Of a stretch of 64,000 nt of DNA, positions 43,524-52,941 are shown piece by piece; the stretch's first letter is position 1; each line of letters begins with the position of its first letter. Below the pieces are notes generated by a model. It did no database searches, had not been told where the DNA came from, and saw only the letters and a list, made by a program, of their open reading frames with translations. The stretch is from Bacteroidales bacterium (GTDB lineage Bacteria; Bacteroidota; Bacteroidia; Bacteroidales; UBA932): positions 1 through 64,000 of the forward strand of contig JAAZIA010000030.1 of the NCBI GenBank assembly GCA_012510445.1, in the 5' to 3' direction. Made by a program: the position numbers and the translations under genes.

Positions 43524-43817
43524 ATGAACATTAGAGTGGAATCCGTAAAATTTGATGCCGACAAAAAACTACTGGACTTTATCCATGAAAAAGTAGGAAA
43601 ACTGGAACGTTTTTTTGATGCCATCATTGGAATTGATGTCACACTTTCACTTGTGCCCGGTCATGAAAACAAGAAGGCCGCCATTCGTGTACGTCTCCCA
43701 GGAAACGATCTGCTGGTAGAGCGAAACTATACTACTTTTGAAGAAGCCGTAGCCACAGGTGTAGATATATTGAAAGAAAATCTGGTAAAAACCAAAGAGA
43801 AAATGCGCGGCGCATAA
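43524..43817 (+). CDS. hpf: ribosome hibernation promoting factor (short HPF / RaiA family)
   Basis: A 97-residue protein with the beta-alpha-beta-beta-beta-alpha layout of HPF/YfiA: MNIRVESVKFDADKKLLDFI, KKAAIRVRLPGNDLLVERN and FEEAVATGVDILKENLVKTKEK. The short form binds in the 30S A/P sites and silences or dimerises ribosomes in stationary phase. It lies 48 bp downstream of xerC, with a strong Shine-Dalgarno. It converges on atpG (15 bp apart). In other Bacteroidales tRNA genes and tuf follow this gene; here they do not. Confidence 0.93.
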   Translation: MNIRVESVKFDADKKLLDFIHEKVGKLERFFDAIIGIDVTLSLVPGHENKKAAIRVRLPGNDLLVERNYTTFEEAVATGVDILKENLVKTKEKMRGA

Positions 43818-43832
43818 CCCCCACTTTTATTA

Positions 43833-44813
43833 TTATCTGACAGATCCCGATACAATATCCAGGATCTCTGCCGTAATGGCTTGCTGGCGGCTTTTGTTAT
43901 ATTGAAGCTTTAGATCCTTTATCAGATCTTCCGCATTTTCAGAAGCCGCTTTCATGGCTATGGTACGGGCTGCATGTTCAGAAGCGTTGGCATCTAACAC
44001 AGATTTGTAAAAATTGTATTGGATTACACGCAAAAGCAATGCTTCTAACAGTTCTTCCCCGTTGGGCTCGGTAAGGTATCCTTCCACATCATCCGGGCCA
44101 AGAACGCGGGTCTGGTGCTCCTGGGGAATAAAAACGCCATGCTTGCCTTTTGGTTCCGTATCGGGCATACGCACTTCCACTCCTTCCGGTATGGCTTGAA
44201 AGGGCAGTAACACATCCCTTCTGATAACTTGAGAAGCCATACTCCTAAAATGATAAAACACAAACTCTGTTTTATCCGACAGGCCGTTTTTGTATTCTTC
44301 TATGAGTGTATTGGCAAACAACTCTACAGAAGAGAAAGACAAATGGGTCATCAGATCCACAAACGTATCGTTTATCGGATGCTCGGTTTTTTTAGCGGTC
44401 TCTAGCATCTTCTGTCCAATGGGATACAATGTAACGTGGTCTGCAGGTAACCCGGCATATTCTTCCACAACCTCAAACAACTTCCTTTCCATATTGGAAT
44501 TATAGGCACCGCACAAGCCGGTATCGGATGCGACAAACACCAAAGAAACCTTGTTTACGGCGCGGGCATCTGTTACAGCCGTTTGTAACATTTCATTTCG
44601 TAAAAAAAGGCTGCCATCTTTACAGGAAATACATCCTTCGTGTACAAAAGTCAAAAGTATATTCCTAAGGCGTACTTCATACGGGAGTACATACCCCAGT
44701 AACGTCTGTGCCTTATGAAGTTTGGCAGAAGCTACTTTTTGCATAGCCTGCGTAATCTTCTGCGTTTTTTGTACAGAACCAATCCTCCTTCTTATTTCAC
44801 GTAAAGATCCCAT
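43833..44813 (-). CDS. atpG: F-type ATP synthase subunit gamma
   Basis: A 326-residue central-stalk subunit. N-terminal helix MGSLREIRRRIGSVQKTQKITQAMQKVASAKLHKA and C-terminal helix SNASEHAARTIAMKAASENAEDLI...YNKSRQQAITAEILDIVSG are typical and form the rotor shaft. It is about 35 residues longer than the usual 290, with extra sequence near residues 55-75 and 215-245 (PDTEPKGKHGVFIPQEHQTR). Last gene of the atp operon, 3 bp after atpA. Confidence 0.94.
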   Translation of the reverse strand: MGSLREIRRRIGSVQKTQKITQAMQKVASAKLHKAQTLLGYVLPYEVRLRNILLTFVHEGCISCKDGSLFLRNEMLQTAVTDARAVNKVSLVFVASDTGLCGAYNSNMERKLFEVVEEYAGLPADHVTLYPIGQKMLETAKKTEHPINDTFVDLMTHLSFSSVELFANTLIEEYKNGLSDKTEFVFYHFRSMASQVIRRDVLLPFQAIPEGVEVRMPDTEPKGKHGVFIPQEHQTRVLGPDDVEGYLTEPNGEELLEALLLRVIQYNFYKSVLDANASEHAARTIAMKAASENAEDLIKDLKLQYNKSRQQAITAEILDIVSGSVR

Positions 44814-44816
44814 CGT

Positions 44817-46391
44817 TTATCCGGCCACTTGCTCTGCCACGTTTTCTATAATGGTTGTTATTTCCCGGTTAATCTCTCCTTTATTGAGCGGTTGCAAAAC
44901 CGTATGGTTGTGTTTTGTTTCCAAGACATTTAGGAACTTTTCTTCAAACACAAGTATTTTGTCTGCCGGTACCCTTCCCAGCAACCCTTTGGTTCCGCAA
45001 TAGAGCAACGCTATCTGTTTTCCCACCGGCAGCGGGTGGTACTGTTTCTGAACCAGCAGCAAAGAGTTTTTCTGTCCTTTATCCAGAATTTGCAACGTCA
45101 TGGCGTCCATTTCTCCTCCAAACCTTGAAAACGACTCTAGTTCTCTGTATTGCGCCTGGTCAATTTTCAACGTTCCGGCCACTTGTTTCATAGCTTCCAA
45201 TTGAGCATTCCCCCCAACACGCGATACAGAAATCCCTACGTTAACGGCGGGGCGGTACCCTTGGTTAAACAAATCGGTATCCAAGAAAATCTGACCGTCC
45301 GTAATAGAAATCACGTTGGTAGGAATGTAAGCCGAGACGTCTCCCGCCTGGGTTTCAATGATGGGCAGTGCCGTCAGGGACCCACCGCCTTTCACTCTCC
45401 CTTTAAGAGAGGGCGGTATGTCGTTCATTTGTTTCGCAATCTGGTCTTGGTCAATGATTCTGGCAGCACGCTCCAACAATCGCGAGTGCAGGTAAAACAC
45501 ATCGCCCGGGTAAGCTTCCCTACCGGAAGGCCTTCTTAGGATGAGTGATACTTCCCTGTAAGAGACGGCCTGTTTAGACAAATCGTCGTATATGACCAAG
45601 GCGTGTCTTCCCGTATCTCTAAAGTACTCCCCAATAGCTGCTCCTGCAAAAGGGGCAAAGTATTGCAGTGCAGCCGGATCGCCGGCCGTAGCCGATACTA
45701 TGACCGTATAGTCCATGGCCCCGTGCTTTTCCAAAACATTGACAATAGAAGCTACCGTAGAACCTTTTTGTCCAATAGCTACGTATATGCAATAAACAGG
45801 ATCCCCATCCAGGTAATTGTTCCGCTGATTGATAATGGTATCTATAGCAATGGCTGTTTTTCCCGTCTGCCTGTCACCAATAATCAGTTCTCGCTGTCCC
45901 CTTCCAATAGGGATCATGGCATCAATAGACTTTATACCGGTTTGCAGAGGCTCAGAAACGGGTTGACGGAATATCACACCGGGAGCTTTCCGCTCCAGGG
46001 GCATCTCATAGACAGGACCGGCTATAGGCCCCTTACCGTCCAACGGATTCCCTAACGGGTCTATGACCCTACCCATCATTTTTTCACTAACAGGGATAGA
46101 AGCAATGGTTCCCGTCCTTTTCACTTTATCTCCTTCCCGTATCATGCTGGTGGGTCCCAGCAGTACAGCCCCTACGTTATCTTCTTCCAGGTTCATGACA
46201 ATGGCCATAATTCCATTGTCAAAGGCAAGCAATTCATTGGCCTCTGCCTGATGTAGTCCGTAAATACGAACTACCCCGTCACTCACCTGAAGCACAACGC
46301 CTTTCTCTTCATAGACAGGTCTGTTGTCCAATCCTTCCAGCTGCATTCTAAGTATATCTGTTACTTCTGCAGGTTTAATCAAATCTGACAT
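44817..46391 (-). CDS. atpA: F-type ATP synthase subunit alpha
   Basis: A 524-residue F1 subunit. The P-loop [13 protein letters not shown] (about 169-181), [15 protein letters not shown] and the C-terminal [23 protein letters not shown] are diagnostic. It forms the alpha3beta3 hexamer with AtpD and holds non-catalytic nucleotide sites. It is 7 bp after atpH. Confidence 0.96.
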   Translation of the reverse strand: MSDLIKPAEVTDILRMQLEGLDNRPVYEEKGVVLQVSDGVVRIYGLHQAEANELLAFDNGIMAIVMNLEEDNVGAVLLGPTSMIREGDKVKRTGTIASIPVSEKMMGRVIDPLGNPLDGKGPIAGPVYEMPLERKAPGVIFRQPVSEPLQTGIKSIDAMIPIGRGQRELIIGDRQTGKTAIAIDTIINQRNNYLDGDPVYCIYVAIGQKGSTVASIVNVLEKHGAMDYTVIVSATAGDPAALQYFAPFAGAAIGEYFRDTGRHALVIYDDLSKQAVSYREVSLILRRPSGREAYPGDVFYLHSRLLERAARIIDQDQIAKQMNDIPPSLKGRVKGGGSLTALPIIETQAGDVSAYIPTNVISITDGQIFLDTDLFNQGYRPAVNVGISVSRVGGNAQLEAMKQVAGTLKIDQAQYRELESFSRFGGEMDAMTLQILDKGQKNSLLLVQKQYHPLPVGKQIALLYCGTKGLLGRVPADKILVFEEKFLNVLETKHNHTVLQPLNKGEINREITTIIENVAEQVAG

Positions 46392-46398
46392 AACAAAA

Positions 46399-46956
46399 TC
46401 AATAAGTCTCTTTTAATCCGTAAGACGCCCGTAATTCCTTCAAACGAGTTCTTATAGAAGCGTCCCATTCATTCATTCCCAGCGTTAAGGTAACCCCCCC
46501 TATCAGCCCGGGATCACTCTTCCAGTCCAGTTCCACATTTTCCGGCTGATCCGGTTTTAACGCCTTTTTTATTTTCCCCATAAGCTCCTCTCCCGGAGGG
46601 ACTACCGTTGTAAGTACTCCGTAAAGAATGCCGTGCAAGTTTCTGTACTTCTCTACGTATTGCATAGCTACAGAGTGCATAAGGCTTTCTCTTTTGTGTC
46701 TTATAAGCAAGTCTAAAAAACCGGATAATACGTGCAAGGCATCGGAATGGTACTCCGGGAAAAGGTCTAAAAAAAGTGCTTTCCTTTGCTCCTTGAGCAA
46801 GGTCCTGTTAGAAAAGGCTATTTCCAGATCCGGTATGGCCCAATAGCAATCGTCCACCTGCTTCATCATACGATACAGGTGAAAATCTGCTTTACACCCT
46901 GTTGCATATTGCAGCAGAGCGTTCGCATAACGCGATGCTATCAGTCCTCTATTCAT
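46399..46956 (-). CDS. atpH: F-type ATP synthase subunit delta (OSCP)
   Basis: A 185-residue stator subunit. It starts [18 protein letters not shown], with a mostly helical N-terminal domain, [17 protein letters not shown] in the middle and [28 protein letters not shown] at the C-terminus, the typical OSCP/delta signature. It links F1 to the b subunit. It lies between atpF and atpA as usual. Confidence 0.93.
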   Translation of the reverse strand: MNRGLIASRYANALLQYATGCKADFHLYRMMKQVDDCYWAIPDLEIAFSNRTLLKEQRKALFLDLFPEYHSDALHVLSGFLDLLIRHKRESLMHSVAMQYVEKYRNLHGILYGVLTTVVPPGEELMGKIKKALKPDQPENVELDWKSDPGLIGGVTLTLGMNEWDASIRTRLKELRASYGLKETY

Positions 46957-46975
46957 ACACAGCCTTACTTACAGG

Positions 46976-47476
46976 TTATGCCTGTGGTGTTAACGATTCG
47001 TCCAGTAAACGATCAATAAGTTCGCGCTGACTGGTTTCTTTTGTCAACTGTTGTCGCAGTAATTTTTCTGCAATCTCTATAGAAAGAGCAGCTACTTGTA
47101 TACGAATCTCTTGCATAGCCACTTCTTTTTCCAATTGCAATTGCTCTCTTCCCTTCTCTATCAGTATTTTACTTTCCTTTTCTGCGGCTGCTTTCGCTTC
47201 TTCAATCAATTGTTGACGCAAAGCCCGGGTTTGCTCCAGTAATTTTTCCTGTTCTTCTCTGGATTGTTGCAGGATTCTTTCTTCCTGCAATTTTAACGTG
47301 GCCAGCAGCTGCCGGGCAGCCGCCGCATCTGAGAGTGCTTTGTCTATCCTTTCGTTACGACGTTCCACCATTCCGGTAATCGCGGGCCAGCCAAAGCGAG
47401 CCAATATCAAAAACAGGATGCCAAACGCAATGAGCATCCAGAACAACAGTCCGGAATCGGGGATCATCAAGTCCAT
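46976..47476 (-). CDS. atpF: F-type ATP synthase subunit b
   Basis: A 166-residue peripheral stalk subunit. One N-terminal membrane helix (GLLFWMLIAFGILFLILARFGW, about 9-30) is followed by a long charged coiled coil rich in Lys, Glu, Gln and Arg to the C-terminus. It dimerises and connects Fo to F1 through delta. It is 13 bp after atpE. Confidence 0.93.
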   Translation of the reverse strand: MDLMIPDSGLLFWMLIAFGILFLILARFGWPAITGMVERRNERIDKALSDAAAARQLLATLKLQEERILQQSREEQEKLLEQTRALRQQLIEEAKAAAEKESKILIEKGREQLQLEKEVAMQEIRIQVAALSIEIAEKLLRQQLTKETSQRELIDRLLDESLTPQA

Positions 47477-47489
47477 AACAAATACAATT

Positions 47490-47744
47490 TTACAGGGCTA
47501 CCAACAAGCAAACAATAATAGAGAAAAGGGAAACCCCTTCTACCAAAGCCCCAATGATAATCATGGACATCCTGATCCCGTCAGCAGCTTCGGGCTGGCG
47601 CGCAATGGCTTCCATGGCAGAAATTCCAATTTTACTGAGGCCAAACGAGGCACCCATTACAATAACAGCTGCGCCAAAAACGGCACCTAATTTGGTAAAT
47701 ACGGTATATAAACCGTTGGCTTGTAAAATAGTTAAGAGTAACAT
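47490..47744 (-). CDS. atpE: F-type ATP synthase subunit c
   Basis: An 84-residue hairpin of two membrane helices joined by the polar loop ARQPE (48-52). The ion-binding carboxylate is Glu69 in GALVEGVSLF. No Ser follows Glu69, so the Na+ signature (Glu-Ser with the partner Gln) is not seen and proton coupling is more likely. The first helix is glycine/alanine rich (AVFGAAVIVMGASFG). Confidence 0.94.
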   Translation of the reverse strand: MLLLTILQANGLYTVFTKLGAVFGAAVIVMGASFGLSKIGISAMEAIARQPEAADGIRMSMIIIGALVEGVSLFSIIVCLLVAL

Positions 47745-47750
47745 AATTAA

Positions 47751-48866
47751 TTATTTTTTTAATCGGTTTTCAATAGGTAATTCCGGTTTTTTGACCGGTA
47801 TGGGTTCTTTACGGGAAAGCCCTATAAAGATAGCAGAAAGCATGGTAAATACATAAGCCTGTATATAAGCTACCAGCAATTCCAGTACCAGCATAAGAGC
47901 AGAAAACAACACAGAAACCACGCTCATAGAGGCATTGATGGCAGGCCCCATAGCCACCGTAAGGAACACCAGCGAAGTAAGTGCTAAAATAATGATATGC
48001 CCGGCAAAAATGTTGGCAAAAAGACGAATCATCAATGCCATGGGTTTGGTTATGATCCCAAAAAGTTCAATCACCTGCATAATGGGTATAGGAGCCTTCA
48101 TAAAGATGGGAACATCGGGCCACAATATCTCTTTCCAATACTCTTTATTTCCAAAAACATTAATGGCCACCATGGTACAAAGCGCCAACCCCATGGTCAC
48201 GGCTATGTTCCCCGTAAGGTTGGCTCCTGCCGGGAAGATAGGGATCAACCCCAATATGTTGTTTAGGAAAATAAAGAAAAAAAGCGTGAGCAGGTAGGGC
48301 GAATAACGTTGGTAGTCTTTTCCCACACAACTTTTTACCACGCCGTCATGAACGCTCATAATGAACCATTCCAAAGCCCCTTTAATGCCCCCGGGAACGG
48401 CGTTATGGTTCCCTTCTTTTTCTTGCTTGGTGTACCATCGGGAAAGGCTAAGTACAATAACCATTAGTAACAGGCACGAGAAAAAAAGCGCTACTACGTT
48501 TTTAGTAATCGAAATATCAAACGGCCTTACGGTTTCTCCCATACTGTTTGTTTCTACTACTTTCCCCGCTGTTTTCTCTTCTGTAGAAAGCGTAAACCCT
48601 TTATATCCTTCTTCTTCATGCAAACGTGCAGAAGAAAAGACAAACCAACCGCGCTCTTTGCTACGAACAATAATGGGCAAAGGAAGGGCTATTTCTTTTT
48701 CGCCCATAGTAAAGAAATGCCAGCTGTAACTGTCTTTCAGATGCCCCAGCAGCAGTTCCCGGATATCTACCGGCGGTCTTTCCTTTTTCTCTGCGGCCCG
48801 GGCCACGTTAGAAGACAACGGGAAAACTACTAAAAACAACCAAACACAAAGTACACGCTTCATCAT
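47751..48866 (-). CDS. atpB: F-type ATP synthase subunit a
   Basis: A 371-residue membrane subunit forming the proton half-channels. It has an N-terminal signal-like segment (MMKRVLCVWLFLVVFPLSSNVARA) and about 100 extracytoplasmic residues (LKDSYSWHFF), a Bacteroidetes feature. The membrane core follows, with the essential Arg281 in MALMIRLFANIFAGH, LNNILGLIPIFPAGANLTGN, and the last helices LELLVAYIQAYVFTMLSAIFIG. It is 6 bp after the small membrane gene and 6 bp before atpE. Confidence 0.95.
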   Translation of the reverse strand: MMKRVLCVWLFLVVFPLSSNVARAAEKKERPPVDIRELLLGHLKDSYSWHFFTMGEKEIALPLPIIVRSKERGWFVFSSARLHEEEGYKGFTLSTEEKTAGKVVETNSMGETVRPFDISITKNVVALFFSCLLLMVIVLSLSRWYTKQEKEGNHNAVPGGIKGALEWFIMSVHDGVVKSCVGKDYQRYSPYLLTLFFFIFLNNILGLIPIFPAGANLTGNIAVTMGLALCTMVAINVFGNKEYWKEILWPDVPIFMKAPIPIMQVIELFGIITKPMALMIRLFANIFAGHIIILALTSLVFLTVAMGPAINASMSVVSVLFSALMLVLELLVAYIQAYVFTMLSAIFIGLSRKEPIPVKKPELPIENRLKK

Positions 48867-48872
48867 ACTATA

Positions 48873-49256
48873 TCATTTCAGCCTTTGCTTTTTGCGAAGC
48901 TCTGCATAAAGACTAAAAATAGTCAGCAACATATAGATCAAAAACAACCCCATAAAACTGACCAAAAGGGACAGTTTGGGGGGATGAGCCAATAGTACCA
49001 AAAGGATGAGGGTAGCCAAAAGGACTCCCCAACGTACCAAGCGCTGAGCAATCAAACTGTTCATCCATTTTTGATCTTTCTTGTCATCTGTTGTTATCCA
49101 TATATTCTCAAAAACACATATTACTATAAAGGATGCAGGTATGGCCGCATAAGCAGGAAACCACCAGGAAGGAATGAAAAAATACATTACCAAGCCCCAA
49201 AGAATTCCTACCAGCAACAGTACCGTTAAAAAAACCAATGATTTTTGTTTTTTCAT
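48873..49256 (-). CDS. small membrane protein in the atp operon (AtpI/AtpR-like position)
   Basis: A 127-residue protein with about four membrane helices: SLVFLTVLLLVGILWGLVMYFF, FPAYAAIPASFIVICVF, RWGVLLATLILLVLLAH and LSLLVSFMGLFLIYMLL, with a short charged loop (TTDDKKDQKWMNS) in the middle. It lies between atpC and atpB, where Bacteroidetes usually carry an uncharacterised membrane gene. It may help assembly of the c-ring or load Mg2+, as proposed for AtpI, but this is inference. Confidence 0.75.
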   Translation of the reverse strand: MKKQKSLVFLTVLLLVGILWGLVMYFFIPSWWFPAYAAIPASFIVICVFENIWITTDDKKDQKWMNSLIAQRLVRWGVLLATLILLVLLAHPPKLSLLVSFMGLFLIYMLLTIFSLYAELRKKQRLK

Positions 49257-49268
49257 ACTACCTCTTTA

Positions 49269-51028
<1,760 letters not shown>

Positions 51029-51046
51029 TTATTTTTATACAATTTA

Positions 51047-51054
51047 CAAATGTA
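51047..51054 (-). promoter_or_regulatory. -7 box (TAcaTTTG) for the atp operon
   Basis: Full consensus match on the minus strand, 39 nt before the atpD ATG. Confidence 0.5.
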
Positions 51055-51090
51055 ATCATAAATTAAATAAATAACTTCCACAGGAATTTT

Positions 51091-51098
51091 TATCTTTG
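51091..51098 (+). promoter_or_regulatory. -7 box (TAtcTTTG) for parE-parC
   Basis: Full consensus match ending 7 nt before the parE ATG at 51106, so the mRNA should be leaderless or nearly so. Confidence 0.55.
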
Positions 51099-51105
51099 TG
51101 CCCTT

Positions 51106-52938
51106 ATGTCAGAAATCAAGTCAACGTATACAGAAAAAGATTTTCAAACCCTTGCATGGAATGAGCATATCAGGCTCAGACCGGGTATGTATATAGGGAA
51201 ATCCGGTGACGGAAGTACTCCGGACGACGGACTTTACGTACTCCTTAAAGAGGTGGTTGACAACTCGGTAGACGAATATGCCATGGGCCACGGGAAAGTG
51301 ATAGAGGTCACCATCAACGATAAAAAAGTCACAGTACGTGACTATGGGCGAGGCATACCTTTTGGCAAAGTCATAGAAGCTGCCAACAAAATGAATACAG
51401 GGGCCAAGTACGACAACAAGACCTTCCAGAAAGCCGTGGGATTGAACGGCGTAGGACTGAAAGCCGTCAACGCCACCTCGATTGATTTTCACATAGCTTC
51501 TTTCAGAAACGGAGAAAGTCAGTTTGGACGCTTTTCCAAAGGCCATTTACAAAAAGAAGGAAAGGTAACTTCCCAAGAAAAAAACGGTACGCTCGTAAGT
51601 TTTACACCCGACCCTGAACTTTTCCCCGATTATTCCATACAACTGGAATTTGTAGAAGAAATGCTTAAGCATTATGCCTACCTGAACAAAGGGCTTACCC
51701 TTACGCTCAATGGCAAAGTCTTTGCTTCAAAAAACGGGCTGTTGGATCTGGTCAATGAAAATATGGCAGAAGAAACCTTGTATCCTCCCATTCACCTTAT
51801 GGGGCACGACATTGAAATGGTCATTACTCATACAAACGATACGGGAGAAAGCATCATGTCGTTTGCCAACGGGCAAAACACGTCTCAAGGCGGTACCCAC
51901 CTATCTGTATTTAGAGAGGCCGTAGCAAAGACCATCAAAGATTTTCTGAAAAGAGATTTTGAACTTTCAGACATCCGTCAATCCATTGTGGGAGCCATAA
52001 GCATACGGCTTATAGAACCCAAGTTTGCCAATCAAACAAAAACCATACTCGATTCCAGAGAAATAGCATCGGGCGGACCTACTGTCCGCAGTTTTATATT
52101 TGATTTTGTTAAAGAACAACTGGACAACTACCTGCACAAAAACCCTCAAACGGCAGACATCCTGCTCAAAAAAATTACGGAAAACGAGAAAGAACGGAAG
52201 GCTGTTAGTGTAGTACGCAGAAAATCAAGAGAAACTGCCAAAAAAATCAGCTTGCATAATAAAAAATTGCGCGACTGCCGTGTCCATTTTACAGACAAAG
52301 GTCCCCTAGCAGAGCTGAGCACCCTTTTTATAACAGAAGGTGATTCGGCAAGCGGTTCCATTACCAAAAGCAGGGATCCGAACACCCAGGCTGTATTCAG
52401 CTTGCGCGGAAAACCGGAAAACACCTACGGGCAAAATAAACAAGTAATCTATACAAACGAAGAATTCAACTTGTTACAAGCAGCCCTAAACATAGAAGAA
52501 GACCTGGACAACCTCCGGTACAACAAAATAGTCATTGCCACAGATGCCGACCCCGACGGAATGCATATACGAATGTTGCTGCTTAGCTTCTTCCTGCAAT
52601 TTTTCCCGGAACTTGTAAGGCACGGCCACATTTACATTTTACAAACTCCGCTTTTTAGGGTGAGAAATAAAAAAGAAACGCATTACTGTTATTCAGAAAC
52701 AGAAAAAGACCAAGCCGTAAACAAGCTGGGTACTCATCCGGAAATCACTCGCTTCAAAGGCCTTGGAGAAATATCACCGGAAGAATTCAAGGAATTTATT
52801 GGAGAAGACATACGGTTAGACAAAGTACGGTTAGGTAAAGATGACAGGCTCCCCGAACTGCTCAGATTCTATATGGGAGATAACACTCCGCAAAGAAGGG
52901 ATTTTATTGTCAACAATTTAAGAATGACGGGGAATTAG
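51106..52938 (+). CDS. parE: DNA topoisomerase IV subunit B
   Basis: A 610-residue type IIA topoisomerase ATPase subunit. GHKL ATPase motifs: IRLRPGMYIG, EVVDNSVDE, VRDYGRGIP and GLNGVGLKAVNA. The TOPRIM domain has EGDSASGSI and DADPDGMHIR. The match to Bacteroides ParE (LRPGMYIGK.GDG...DDGLYVLLKEV) and the following parC gene favour ParE over GyrB. Four bp separate it from parC. Confidence 0.93.
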   Translation: MSEIKSTYTEKDFQTLAWNEHIRLRPGMYIGKSGDGSTPDDGLYVLLKEVVDNSVDEYAMGHGKVIEVTINDKKVTVRDYGRGIPFGKVIEAANKMNTGAKYDNKTFQKAVGLNGVGLKAVNATSIDFHIASFRNGESQFGRFSKGHLQKEGKVTSQEKNGTLVSFTPDPELFPDYSIQLEFVEEMLKHYAYLNKGLTLTLNGKVFASKNGLLDLVNENMAEETLYPPIHLMGHDIEMVITHTNDTGESIMSFANGQNTSQGGTHLSVFREAVAKTIKDFLKRDFELSDIRQSIVGAISIRLIEPKFANQTKTILDSREIASGGPTVRSFIFDFVKEQLDNYLHKNPQTADILLKKITENEKERKAVSVVRRKSRETAKKISLHNKKLRDCRVHFTDKGPLAELSTLFITEGDSASGSITKSRDPNTQAVFSLRGKPENTYGQNKQVIYTNEEFNLLQAALNIEEDLDNLRYNKIVIATDADPDGMHIRMLLLSFFLQFFPELVRHGHIYILQTPLFRVRNKKETHYCYSETEKDQAVNKLGTHPEITRFKGLGEISPEEFKEFIGEDIRLDKVRLGKDDRLPELLRFYMGDNTPQRRDFIVNNLRMTGN

Positions 52939-52941
52939 CAT

